This document shows, one piece after another, positions 22,944 to 34,700 of a stretch of 64,000 nt of DNA (positions are counted from its first letter, which is position 1; each line of letters opens with the position of its first letter). The notes beneath the pieces are model-generated. The model was not told where the DNA came from, did not search any database, and saw only the letters and a program-made list of their open reading frames with translations. This stretch comes from Panaeolus papilionaceus (taxonomy: Eukaryota; Basidiomycota; Agaricomycetes; Agaricales), in assembly GCA_015501605.1 (NCBI GenBank), contig JADNRZ010000002.1:2170001-2234000 (forward strand), given 5' to 3'. The position numbers were made by a program, and so were the translations under genes.

Positions 22944-24954
22944 ATGGATAACGACCCACAAGCTAATACGTCGCTCGCCGTAGCATCTAATGCCAACAGC
23001 CCTGGCTCTTCTGTCTTTGACTTGCCAACACAAATAACGGCCAACCCTCTTGTTTCCAACACGAATGTTGCTTCGACGACACTGCTTACAGGGGACCACG
23101 ACAACGCTGCAGATAACGCGCAATTCATTGCATACATCGTCATCTCTGGAGGCACAGGGGGGAACGCTATTTGCTCTGCGTTCAAGAACGCATGCTATGT
23201 TCTTCCAGTTTCTGACGACGGAGGGTCTTCTAGCGAAATTATCAGAGTGCTTGGAGGGCCTTCAGTAGGTAATTGTCTTATCTGGACGCTGGCAAGAAAG
23301 CAATAACAAATGTTCCCTTTTGTAGGTGATATAAGGTCGAGACTCATCCGGCTCATACCTCACGCACCCAGTAGCTCGCCGTTAGATGCCATCCGCCGCC
23401 TACTGTCGTACCGACTTCCTTCCGGTTCATCTGAACGTGAAGCCCGTGACGAGTGGAGAGATATTGTGGAGGGGAGAAGTCGTTTGTGGAAGGGAATCCC
23501 CATGGATAGAAAAGAGACAATAAGAGGCAAGTGCTTGTTGGGTTGAACGCGACGGATAAGTGACAAGTGCTGATAGCTGGCAGGTTTCCTGGTGTATTTC
23601 GAAAGTGAACTGTTAAAGCGCGCACACAAAAACTTTAGTTTTCGGAATGGAAGGTGAGCACCCTCTGACGCCCTAACCATCCCAGCTTTTTGATACCCTG
23701 TCTAATACAGTATTGGCAACTACTTTCTCGCTGCAGCTCAAGGCTTTTTCAAGTCATTACCTTCAGCCATTTTCCTATTTTCTTCCATCACAAATAGTCA
23801 GGTGCGTTTAGGACCTATACCGATAAAATAATGAAATTGACCAAACATCCTAGGCCAATATTCTTCCAGTTATTGTAACCAATCACACAGTGACAATAGC
23901 TGCTGACTTGGTTAGTGTTGCCTGTTGAGGCGAATTCTATATCTAAGACACTCACAGGAAGATGGAGAACGACTTGTTGGTCAGTGTGAAATATCACACC
24001 CAATGATCCAGCCGGACGTAATCGCCTTTGAGGACACCGAAAGTCCAGACTCGTTTATTGACGGTATCGGAGAACCGCCAATACAGGCTCCCTCGAGCAA
24101 CGTCCTCTTCGAAGCTGTATCAAAGGGAGATTACGAACCATTAAGATCGCGAATATGCCGTAAGTCGAACCGTCAATTGCTATGGATCAAGCAATCCAAG
24201 GCATGAATGTTTGCACCCCTTGCAGGCCTCTTTTACATCAATGGGTATGGGATGGAAATCCAACCAAGTCCTAACCCCGATTTTATCAGTAACATTGCCT
24301 CTCGAGATGTCTTGGTATATTCTTGCGGCTCCCTATGGACAAGGTAAGATTGGGTTTGAATGATATCTAAAAGCTACGAGACTGATGCATGCTTGTGAAC
24401 AGCATTGTTCCGTGTTTAGCATTGCGGGGAGTAGCCCGAACGATTGCAAAGTCGCCAACACTGAAAGCTAAAGTTCTGCTTCGTGAGTCCTACTTATTTT
24501 ACACGCCTAAATAAAAGCTTACATAGCTTCGATGCGGCAAGTCAATACCGAGAACGACCGAGAAACGGATGGTTATACTGCTTTCGATTACATACAGTGA
24601 GGACGATTCTCCCAAAATGATACCATTGAGCTAATGAAGATCATGCAGAGTCATAGTCAAGACGTTGAACGACAACTACTCCACGGCTTCGTATGGACTA
24701 GGACAAGCGAATACCACGTATCCTATCTCCGCATTTATCACCGATCTCGTTTACCTAAGAAGCAGTCGGAATATTGTAGATGAAGAGAAGCTGGCGGTGA
24801 GTATTGTGACTATTTTCACGCAGATGTTTAGAACTAATCCTAACATTACAAGGGGGTTGGGGTATGTTGCCGTATGGTTGATAATGAGAGCACGCGTTAC
24901 GATGCGCAAATTGTAAGAGAAGTTTTAAAGGACATTAGTAATGATCGACGATGA
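22944..24954 (+). CDS. CofD/YvcK-like (UPF0052) protein
   Basis: Member of the Rossmann-like family that includes archaeal/bacterial CofD (2-phospho-L-lactate transferase of F420 synthesis) and YvcK. After a variable N-terminus come AYIVISGGTGGNAICSAFKN, CYVLPVSDDGGSSSEIIRVL and GGPSVGDIRSRLIRLIP, the glycine-rich ligand loops. Later exons give SIGNYFLAAAQGFFKSLPSA, NHTVTIAADLEDGERLVGQ, GMEIQPSPNPDFISNI, VLVYSCGSLWTSIVPCLALR and NTENDRETDGYTAFDYIQ, and end VREVLKDISNDRR. About ten introns. Fungi are not known to make F420, so transfer of phospholactate is doubtful. Nucleotide-sugar or phosphometabolite binding like YvcK is an alternative. Confidence 0.82.
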
Positions 24955-25426
24955 GGTATTTGAGACATTTATATCGCTCATATAACGCCCGAATTAGTTA
25001 GCAGAGTTAGAACGGGCGTTTAATATTATTATGAACAATGAAGGAACAAAGAAGAGTTGCCCTGAGTAAAGTTCCCACGAAAGAATAGATTGGATTCTTG
25101 TCAACCAGAGTGAGACTCTAGTGTGTACTCAGGACTGTATTATACAGAGCTTGTTTGATCTTTCCCCTTCTTTTCTCCGACAGTACACAGTTTTCACACC
25201 ACTGGTTAACCTTCAGTTTCATTGCTGAGGTCAGATGATGGTCTTTGTATACCTTTGAGATCCGTTCAAGTGTCGGACTCTGAACACCAACTTTGTCACC
25301 CCACCATGATCGTGTCCCCATTATCACATGTGGGGACTGGGAATACTCAAGACTTGAAGCACCTTGAAGGTGTGTGGTAATTTTGATGTTTTTCCATACA
25401 ACTCAGCTCTAGAACTAGTCAACACT
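24955..25426. other. Intergenic with a GC-rich hairpin
   Basis: 472 bases between two plus-strand genes. It holds the 3' end of the CofD-like gene, with a perfect 8-base inverted repeat at 24984-24991 and 25013-25020, and the promoter of the next gene. A non-ATG in-frame extension of the next gene begins near 25364 and is treated as leader. Confidence 0.5.
24984..25020. repeat. Inverted repeat (AACGCCCG / CGGGCGTT)
   Basis: Eight perfectly complementary bases around a 21-base AT-rich loop, starting 30 bases after the stop of the CofD-like gene. It could fold in the 3' UTR. It may also be chance; there is no adjacent T-run like a bacterial terminator, and none is expected in a fungus. Confidence 0.6.
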
Positions 25427-26342
25427 ATGGGTGACATCCCTGCTTGCGATAATGCACCAACCCTCGCATTGCCAACTTCGGAAACTTCAACCTCAGCTGA
25501 TAGATCTATACACGCTCAGGCCTACCCTACCAGCGACTTTTTTATTGGTAATTACTATATCTCGCAAGAGTCTGGTTTCCAACTACGCAGAGAACCCACA
25601 ATTCCCAACCACAGCGAGGGATATCCAACACGTCTACAACCACAGCTTTATCTCGCAGAAACTGACGAACCTGCAACATTGACAATTATATCACCCGATG
25701 ACCCTTCCAATCAGCATCCGGCTCGAGTTCACTTCCGCTCTCGGGTTCGTATAACCTCGGGCATAAACCACCATCGACACAGACTGTCGATATCCGGCGA
25801 TTCCGAAGGCTTAAGGTCTTCGCGCTCTTCATCTCTATCAGGGTCATCTTCCATATCAGCACCCCTGCGCTCACATATTGATGAGCAAATAGGAAAGCCG
25901 GGCTGGGGCACTCTTGGCCAGAGAGTTTCTTTGTTTGCCAAGGGAAAAGGTCCGCCCAAGCGTCAAAGGTTGCGCAACAATCGAGAACAACAATCCCCTT
26001 CAGCAAAAACCCCTAAACGACGTCGAGGCTTCGGATCGCAATACAATGGACCGTTGCAGGATGAACGCACACCTTTGAACAGGAGTGGCGATACACGACT
26101 TTATACGCATGCTAATTCCAGCAATCAGGAAATCGACGATGACGAGGAATTCGACCATCAACAGGAAATTGAATCGGTTTTTGGCACCTGGCCACGACGT
26201 CTATTAAATCATCACGTAAGCCATTGAAATTATCTTAAACTGACTCGGTGTACAGGTTGACGCTGATATCTAGTGGTGGTGGTGGAAAATGGAGCCAATA
26301 TTTTGCTGTCTCCATACAGCCGATTCGGACGAAGAAGGATGA
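25427..26342 (+). CDS. Ser-rich protein with basic stretches, unknown function
   Basis: I do not recognise this gene. The main exon (25427-26215) encodes an N-terminus with GDIPACDNAPTLALP, a segment YPTSDFFIGNYYISQESGFQ, a Ser-rich run (RSSRSSSLSGSSSISAP), KPGWGTLGQRVSLFAKGKGP and clusters KRQRLR and KTPKRRRGFG that look like a bipartite nuclear signal. An acidic patch (EIDDDEEFDHQQEIESVFG) and a conserved-looking WPRRLLNHH precede the intron. With the 58-base intron (26216-26273) the protein ends WWWWKMEPIFCCLHTADSDE. With a 40-base intron ending at 26255 it ends HVDADI. The 58-base version fits local intron lengths better. Confidence 0.6.
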
Positions 26343-26625
26343 ACGAGAGGAGCCACTTTGACGCATGTTGTCATGGAACCCTTGGAGCCTATGTCAATTA
26401 ACACTAGACTGTTTCTCGTCTTCGGCGCCTTCACTGGCATTCATGGGCTTTTTGCAGAGACACAGTAGCTTAGGGGCCAGGAGATTTTTTAATACAGTAT
26501 GTGCAATTGACAATGTACATTTTCTATGATGAAGACAAAAAAGAATATCTATGATGAGCAAGTTGCGCAGAGAATCGTGAATCGCCAATCGCCAATGCCG
26601 ACAATTTTGAAGTTGATTATGCTAT

Positions 26626-28119
26626 CTATCCTCTATTGGGCATCACCATAGTAGGTGGGAGTGTCTTGATGGGAGGGAGTAAGGAAGCAGCGGTTTTACG
26701 GGAGTTTTGAATTAAGAGTTGGTCCATCACGACGATGGCTGCCATGGCCTCCACAATGGGCACGGCGCGAGGGACAACACAGGGATCATGTCGACCCCTC
26801 GCTGCGAGAGATCCTGGAGTGCCATCATATTGAGCGGTTTCCTGAGGTTGAGAGATCGTTGCAGGAGACTTGAAACCGATTCTAATACAACGTGTTGAGG
26901 GGGCTACCACAATCAGAGCAATAAAATCCCTCACCTGAAGTAAATGTTTTCTCCATTCGTGATGCCGCCTTGAATACCTCCACTCCAGTTGGTCACTGTT
27001 CTTAAACGGCCATCTTCACAACGGATGAAAGCGTCATTGTGCTGGCTTCCTGGAACCTCAGTGCCTCTGAAGCCAGAGCCGATCTCGAACGCCTTAGTAG
27101 CGGGAATTGACAACATCGCATGACCTAATGCAGCTTCGAACTTATCGAAAACGGGTTCACCGAGTCCAGAAGGCACATTACGAATAACACAGGTTACTGT
27201 ACCACCAATCGAATCCTGGGCATCTTTAGCACGAATGATACGCTATACGAAATTGAACGTTAGAATTGTGGCGTGATAGCTTAAATTAAGGACGTACTCG
27301 GGTCATTCTCTCCGCCGTTTCCTGGTGAGGGCACCGAGTAGGGTGCTTGTCGACGTCTTCGCGAGTTATGGTTGCCAAAAGGTCAATAAAATCTTTGGAA
27401 AGTGCATCTTGTGCCTTGTCATCGTCTTCGCCAGTCTCCAGGGGCGCGAGAGAACCAGGAGCAACGTTAGCTGGCAAGTGAATCTTGCCAACTGAGCTCA
27501 CGAAAGCCACGATTTCGATTCCGTAGGCCTGCTTGAGATACTTTTCAGCGATAGCACCCGCGGCAACTCGCCCTGAAAAGTATTTCAGCTGTATCCAATA
27601 AAATAACCCAAGCATTCACACCGATTGTCTCTCGAGCACTACTTCGTCCGCCACCGCTGCTCGCCTTGACGCCATATTTTTCGAGATATGTGTAGTCCGC
27701 ATGACTAGGTCTCGGATATAGGTCCGTCTCGGAATAATCATGGGGGCGTTGATCTTCGTTCTTGACCAAAAGGCCAATGGGAGTACCTAGAGTGACACCC
27801 ATTTCGGTCCCTGATTGCAATTGCACGAGATCCTTTTCATTCCTCTACAGGGTGGGTTAGATGACGAGCGTTCGCAATCTAAGCGGGCGAGACGCACAGG
27901 GGTGGTTAGATTGCTTTGACCAGGGCGCCTACGGCTCAATTGAGTTTGGATATCTTGAGGAGACAGTTCCAGCCCCTGTACGCTAGTAAGATACAGATTG
28001 TTCATAAAATGGCTGACCAGAAATCATACCGGAGGACAACCGTCGATGATCGCTCCAACAGAAGCACAGTGGCTCTCGCCGTAAGTTGTAACTCTAAAGA
28101 GCGTACCGTAGGTTGACAT
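26626..28119 (-). CDS. ARO2: Chorismate synthase
   Basis: Converts 5-enolpyruvylshikimate 3-phosphate to chorismate, the last common step of aromatic amino acid synthesis, using reduced FMN. The exons join to [75 protein letters not shown], the family signature [81 protein letters not shown]. These are the three classical chorismate synthase signature regions, in order and intact. Fungal enzymes are bifunctional and carry their own flavin reductase activity within the same chain. Divergent to the SAP30-like gene with 256 bases between start codons. Confidence 0.97.
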
Positions 28120-28375
28120 TTTTTCTAACGCGATAGATTAAATTGTTAAAAAACAATCGCTTTAACTGAAAAGAAATATAATCTTACTGGGAGATGGATA
28201 GAGAGGAGGATGGATAGAGGGAGTCAAAAGAGAAATTCCGACATTTATAGTGTAACCCGATTTGGCAAGTGCTGTATAATCGGCCGATCGTTCCTCGCCA
28301 CTCTGCCAGTCGTGAGCAACACAATTGTCAACTTTACTCAATACCACAACTCACTCTTGACCTCCTTTCCATCCA

Positions 28376-29102
28376 ATGTCAGCACAACCAGCTCAAGCTT
28401 CATCATCACGATCAAGAAACCAGTCTAGGAAAAAAGCCAATGACGATGCAGCATACTTTGGTCCTCCAACTGGAGGGACAGCAGTCAAGCGTCAAGCTGC
28501 AGACAAAGTAGACGGGGATTCGCGAGCAAAGAGAAGAAAATATGAACCTTCAACAATAACCAACAACGTCAATGCAGCCTCAAGAAAAGATGTTGTCGTG
28601 GAAGAGCCTAATAAATCCATGGTAAGCACAATTGTTTTGGAACAACCACCGCGGTTGGCACTTACTCCGCTCTCAGGTCGAGTTCCATAAAATGCCACTA
28701 CCTGCACTCCATCGATACCTCATTCAATTCGAAATAGTTCCCGTCGTATACCCATCTCCACTATCACCAGAAGACCCCCCTTCCCCTTCATCTTTGGCAG
28801 ACCCACAGAGACAGATATCAAGACCCCCCAGTCCGCCGCCACTCACACCAGCCAATCGACCACGTCGCGATCCAAAAGATGCTCAAAGTCGAAGGCGAAG
28901 CTCGCGATTATTGGAAGAAGAGGTTCGGTCACGTACTCCCATTCTGGCAGATATTGGGGAGTTACGTGGGGTGCTGGCCACGGTTGTTGAACGACATTTC
29001 CGAGAAACAGTCACTATGAACAACCGGGACGAAGTGGACACATTAGCTGCTTTTATGTGTGCTGTAGAAAAGCATAAAGGAAGCAAGAAGCAAATATTCT
29101 AA
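28376..29102 (+). CDS. Probable SAP30-like Sin3-binding protein
   Basis: Two exons (28376-28621 and 28677-29102). The first is disordered, with Ser/Arg-rich sequence and a basic cluster (RAKRRKYEP) like a nuclear signal. The second begins VEFHKMPLPALHRYLIQFEI, which resembles the short helix pair by which SAP30 family proteins bind the Sin3 scaffold of histone deacetylase complexes, followed by PVVYPSPLSPEDPP, as I recall from agaric SAP30 annotations. A Pro/Arg-rich linker and a C-terminal helix (HFRETVTMNNRDEVDTLAAF) finish the protein. About 224 residues. The call rests on a short motif and memory, so it is tentative; no zinc finger of full-length SAP30 is present. Confidence 0.55.
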
Positions 29103-30289
29103 TGGATGTAACATTCACTTTTCTTTCTTGTTGTGAATCAGGCATATGTCCTTAGCATGATGTGTGTTTTCAGCCACTCGATACAACGGAAACGCGGGCC
29201 GCCTGGTTATATCTCGCGTGTTAGGTAATCAATTACGGACACAACCCCTTTGGAATCGTTGCAATACTTTCTTCCTCCAACAGCTTCAGGGTTCGAGATG
29301 GCTGGTATTCATTTCCATGGTGGACAGAATCCCCGATTTTTATGAATTCAATCGTTTTTTCTCCTCATGTTTTCTTAGTTACCCGGCCGCGTCCATCTCT
29401 CTGGAGGTCTGGGTTCCATTACGCCTACCTCCTCACTGCGATTTTAGCATTCGAAATGAACACGGGTATTCAACTCAACATTTCACCGCTTGAATATCGT
29501 AACCCACTTTCCTGGGGCGTATCCAACCAATCTGCTCTGTCAATGATGTCGACGGTCTCGAGTTTCGCCACCATCCTTCTTCACTCAGGGTCCGACTTCA
29601 TCCTGAAAGTCTTCATTGTGAGACAGATTCCCACTCATCCCTGCTACTTTGGCTGTTTTGCAAAATGTGTCGCAGTCGTTTACCTCAATATCTTGATTCT
29701 ACATATGTCTGCTGCCTCAAAACCAAGGCTCTACATAAAAAGCGCTGGCAGTTTGCCAAGATATCTTTCTGTTTTTTTTTATCCAATCAGGGGTCATCAG
29801 ACGGTTGCATTCCGTCTACACAGTAACAATTTGTCGCAGTCTGATGTATCACGATCCTTATGCCCAACGGGTTCAACAAGTGATTCCCTTGTTTTGGTTC
29901 GTTCATTGGTCCCCACTCTTGATTCCATCCGAGGTGTTCCTTTCTTTTTCATTGGTTGCAGCTTACACAAGGCATGCAGATGTTGGCCGTTTGAGCTCCA
30001 TTCAAATGTTTCCGTGGTAACAGCCCATCCGTATTCCAACGTCACCGATATAAAGTGCAGGGAATGAGGATTTCTAGCCCCCAGGTCTCCTCTTCGCTTT
30101 TGTTCCTCGCGTCGATTTTTGCAGCCGTGCTGCCAGGCTCTCCTTGTTTTGTGAGTACTACCAAAGCTGTGTCTGTGCATTCGTCACTGAACGACGACCT
30201 CCGTAGTGCTTTTTCGTTGCCTTTTCACCTTCCTTTTTTTATTTTTCGTTCTTTGACTTCAGTGAAGTCCCTTCTTTTCTTCAACCGGT
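29103..30289. promoter_or_regulatory. Long upstream region of the secreted-protein gene
   Basis: 1187 bases, the longest gap in the window. Near its right end a TATA-like gatataaag (about 30046-30054) lies some 240 bases before the start codon. A candidate leader intron follows, from gtgagt at about 30150 to ttgacttcag at 30260, then a pyrimidine-rich stretch to the ATG at 30290. This fits a strongly expressed gene with a spliced 5' leader. A 241-codon open frame at 29342-30067 (+) runs through the region; I see no domain or splice support in it. Confidence 0.5.
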
Positions 30290-31480
30290 ATGAAGTTCGC
30301 AATTGCTCTTTCGGCGGCCCTTGCAGCCAGCACCGGAGTCTCTGGGGCCATGGTCCCTCGTCAAGAAGATCCTCAGACGTCCCTCAGTAAGTTCGGTACC
30401 TCAATTGTATATTGGTCCCTGTACTCACCACTTGTTTCAAGCTCTGAACCCAGCCGTCATTGCTACAGGTTTCGCCAACGATGGCCAAGATGTTCCTGCT
30501 GCCGGACAAGTCCCTTCATTGACTTCAACCAACAACTTCATCAACTTCTGCTTGACTGTTCCCAATACACCAATCACGAACGGTCGACAGATCACTACTG
30601 GGTCTTGCAATCCCGCTCCCATCGGAGTTATTCCCTCTGTGGATCGTATGCCTTCGGCTAAATTTACAAACCCGAAGAATGGTGACACCATTCCTGCGAA
30701 CCAGGCGTTTACGATCACGATGGCTGTCAATAATTTGGAAACCGGGGCGTTTACCAATGCACAACAAACGTACTTCGGTGCTCCCCAGAGATTGAATGGC
30801 AACGGCGTTATCATTGGCCACTCGCACGTCGTCGTCGACCCTCTTCAATCTTTAGATCAAACCACTCCTACCGACCCCAAAGCATTTGCTTTCTTCAAGG
30901 TACGCTTCGTTGTCTCGCTGTATATATTTCCACATCTGACATTGTGTTAGGGTTTGAATGAGGCTGCCCAGGGCGGCGTCTTGAAGGCCGATTTGACTGC
31001 GGGTCTCCCTGCAGGCGCTTACCGCCTTTGCTCTATCAATTCCTCATCAAACCACCAACCGGTCATCGTCGCAGTCGCTCAACACGGATCATTGGATGAC
31101 TGTATTTACGTGCGTTCTACCACGTCATTAGTCTTTCGCCATCTAACTTGCAACCTATATATTAGTTCACTGCTTCTAACAACGCTGGCAACAACAACGG
31201 AGGTGCCAACCAGGGTAATACCGGAGGTGCCAACGGTGGTCAAAACAACAACAATAATAATAACGGTCAGCCGGCCGGTGGCCAACAGAACGGTGGTCAG
31301 CAGAACGGCGGCCAACAGAACGGTGGTCAGCAGAACGGTGGCCAGCAGAACGGTGGTCAACAGAACGGTGGTCAACAGAACGGTGGCCAGCAGAACGGTG
31401 GTCAACAAAATGCTGGACGAAACAACAACAACCGCAACCGCTTCGGTAACTTCCGTGGGGGATTCAACCGAGGCCGTTAA
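30290..31480 (+). CDS. Secreted protein with GGQQN repeats
   Basis: The first 20 residues (MKFAIALSAALAASTGVSGA) are a clear signal peptide. After one intron the mature part reads LNPAVIATGFANDGQDVPAA, LTSTNNFINFCLT, CNPAPIGVIPSVDRMPSAKF, NPKNGDTIPANQAFTITMAV, GHSHVVVDPLQSLDQTTPTD, and after further introns DLTAGLPAGAYRLCSINSSS and VAVAQHGSLDD. This is a family of extracellular proteins that I know from many agaric genomes, often mislabelled ribosomal protein S17. The last exon is an Asn/Gly/Gln tail with nine tandem GGQQN units, ending RNRFGNFRGGFNRGR, which is Arg-rich. Function unknown; surface or matrix adhesion is a guess from composition. Confidence 0.85.
31277..31411 (+). repeat. Nine tandem 15-base units encoding GGQQN
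   Basis: Units of the form GGTGGYCARCARAAY start at 31277 and repeat every 15 bases without gaps to 31411. Differences fall mostly at third codon positions (GGT/GGC, CAG/CAA). The array lies in the last exon of the secreted-protein gene, and a multiple of three keeps the frame in every copy number. Confidence 0.95.
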
Positions 31481-31788
31481 ATTGACCTAGCTCTGCCTTG
31501 ATGGCCATGCTAATGTGTTCACAACTTCCGTTCCTTATTATCATTTGTTTTAGTGCATTCGACATTGTTTCTATATACCACGCAGCATCAGAGCCTTTGT
31601 ATATTCCCAGATCATTAGATGGTGGCATAATATCTTCACTAGGAACACAACTTGGTTTATTGCGTGATAATGATATCTGGTCATCACCAAATCCTGAATA
31701 CAATTGACATGCAATGGTGCGTATTTCATAGTTATATATACAGCTATAATGGGTGTGTACATACATGCCAGTCCTGTGTTGCTTGTGC
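31481..31788. other. Intergenic, convergent 3' ends
   Basis: Between the stops of the secreted-protein gene (+) and GCN20 (-). AT-rich 3' UTR sequence. Overlapping frames on both strands lack coding character. Confidence 0.55.
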
Positions 31789-34700
31789 TCATGGCTTGGC
31801 TTTGATGTTGCTGACAATGAGGTTCTATGCAAATATCATGAGTAAACTGAAGGCGTTTTCAACAGAAGTACGTACTTTGTAACTTCTTACGTCTCCCTTG
31901 AATTTGGAAACAGTATTATCGCCACAGACCCACAGCTACATCGCGTCAGCGAGGACACCAGCTTCAAGTATGTGTCGCCTACCTCCTTTGCAACAGTTGT
32001 GATGAACCGTTCATCGTGAGATATGATAATGACCCCTCCATTCCATTTCTGAAGAGCTAACATCAAAGCATCCAGACCCTAAATTGTGTGCAAGTATAAG
32101 GAAATCGAGGAAAGGGTATAAAGGTAAATTCCTTACTTCGATATCGAGATGATTCGTAGGCTATTTTACAGGATTTAGAAACGATCATCGTGCGGTAAGA
32201 TGCTGATAACATACTTCATCGAGGAGAAGAATATGAGGTCGTTGCAATGAGAGGATGGCAAAGGCAACACGAGATTTTTGACCGCCACTCAAAGTTCCAA
32301 TCTGCTGCAAACTGGAGAATAGTCGGCGAAGGAACCAATTGCATAAATACGTACTTACCCTGTCATTCCTGTGATCTGGAAGTTGCCCAAATGAGACCGG
32401 TATTCCTGCTCGCTTTTCCCTGGAAACTTGGAGGCTAAAAATTGGACCGGGTTCATGGTTGGTATCAGAGTATCGACGTGATGCTGGGCGAAGTAGCCGC
32501 TGTAAGCAACCCGTCAGTCTAAGCGGCATAATAACAGTAAGAACCCTGCTTACACTCTTAGGCGACCATTTCGCGTAACATGTCCAGCCAAAGGGTTCAG
32601 TTCGCCAGTCAAAATTTTGATACTTTTTCTCTTGTTGGTCACAGATGTTGGACGTAAGGTGGCACTGAGTACTTACAGAGTGGACTTTCCTGCACCGTTT
32701 GCACCCACGATGGCCACTCTCGAGTCAAGGCCGACGTCGAAGTTGACATTCTGTAAAACCAGCTTCTCTGGTTGGTAACCAAATGTAACCTCATTGGCTT
32801 GCAACAGTGGTGGCGATATCTTATCAGTTTCTGGGAATCTATATGACAGTTCGGTTCAGCGCAATTGTCGTTTTTATTGACCAAAGAACGCACGTAAACT
32901 TTTCCGTTTCTTCCTGTTCAGGGGGCTGCAAATCCGGCAACTGCAGTATTGTAAATATCGTAAATCGGGGTAAGATTTACACAATTGCCCACCTTCTCGA
33001 GGATTTTGATTTTCATCTGAGCCTGAGCAGCTGTAAGAAGTATTTTGAGTATAATTACGATCCTCACTGGCAACACACAAACCCCGGTTAGCATTGTATC
33101 TCCAGCGATCAATAAATGCCTGTAGATGTCTGCGGTACTCCATTTGTGTCTCGTACTCTTTCTTTAGATTCTTGTCGCGGTCTGATTTTGTAGAGTAGAA
33201 CTGCGTGAAATTTCTATACAGGCCATTGAATATCGTCAGCAAAGCAGATCGACAGGCCGAACATACCCCTTGTAATAATCTAATCGACCAGAGTGCTGGT
33301 GGACGATGTCTGTAGCCACAGCATCCCTAGAAGGCCATCAGATGTGGTGCTTCTGCATTCAACAAGCGCTGACTCACAAGAATGCACGATCGTGAGATCT
33401 AACCAACAGTAAGTGCCGAGAAATCATAACAGAAACAAAGGTAATCACACAACGAGCAAGGTGCCGGGCCACGTTTGTAAATAGTCTTCTAACCAGGCCA
33501 ATGCGTTTAGGTCGACTAGAGAAATGATTCGGAATATGCCAAAATCAATGGTGTCAAAGCTGACTCACTGTGATTTGAAGGCTCATCCAGAAGCAGAAGA
33601 GCAGGCTGCGCTATGCTGTTAGCAGAGAAATGAAGACACGAACAAAGACCCGTACCTTGACAAATAGTGCTCGAGCGAGAGCAAGTCGCATCCTACACGG
33701 GATTTAAAAACGGCCAGGAACGAACAGTGGCCACAAACCTCCAACCTCCGCTGAAGGATTTCGTGGGGCGCTTTTGGTCTTCTTCATTGAATCCGAGCCC
33801 TAAAATATATGTAAAAAATCGTAGACCAGTGATAGGATACACCCAGGAGTACCTGCTAGCAAAGCGGCAGCACGGGCTGGTCCGCTCTCTGCGTCCATAT
33901 CAGATAACCTGGCATGGACCTCTGCTAACCTTGACGACAACTCCTCTCGAGCGTCCTCGAAACGCTTGTCATCGCCCTCTCTTTCCAGTTCCTGTAGCTT
34001 AGAATCAAGCATGGCTTGTTCTTTCATCAGATGGTCGCGCCATACATCTGCCTTCAACACCGAGTCAAGGGCAATGGTATCATCACCGATAATCTAAGAA
34101 CGGTCAGCCTGAGTTCACCAATATTATCGGTTTTAGCTCACCTCCTGCTCGACGAACAAGATTGTGATGTGCGCAGGAATAGGCACCTCACGCATGGCGA
34201 TATGTCGCAGAAGTGTCGATTTACCAACACCTAGGACCGATTGTGGTTAAACTCTTCTAGGGAGTTCGCAATGTGACATACCATTGCGTCCGATGAGGCC
34301 ATACCGACGTCCGTGTGCCAGAGTAAGCGTTGCTCCAGAGCTTGGTATAGTCAGAAAGATTGACCTACGGGCTTAGATCAACGCAACTCACAGAATACGG
34401 TTGGAGCCAAAGTTGACATCGATAGAGGGGAGATGAATGTCTTTGCTCTTGTTTTTTGCGGCTTGAGCCGCTTCTAGAGGATTGATCTAACGTGATACGT
34501 TTAGACACAATAAACGACGGAGAGAATAATCTGGGTGACCTTCATGAACATTTCTTCGTACGTTTGCTAAACGGCAGAGTCGGATAAGTAAAGTACCAAT
34601 CTGTGTCATCACAGTGCCAACCTGTTTGCGGACGGTATCCAAAAGTTTTGAGCCCTCGTAAAGATCTCTACGAGACCGTTTCTCAATTTTCGCCTGATTA

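Noticed and set aside
29342..30067. 241-codon open frame (+) in the longest gap
   Set aside because: No recognisable domain. It is rich in Ser, Leu and Phe as expected from CT-rich DNA, and overlaps the TATA-like element of the next gene. Kept only as a region note.
31106..31408. 100-codon antisense frame of repeated LLTTV units
   Set aside because: It is the complement of the GGQQN repeat array. The coding strand has a signal peptide and family motifs.
31464..31832. 122-codon minus-strand frame beside GCN20
   Set aside because: It overlaps the 3' end of the secreted-protein gene and the GCN20 terminus in another frame, with no domain.
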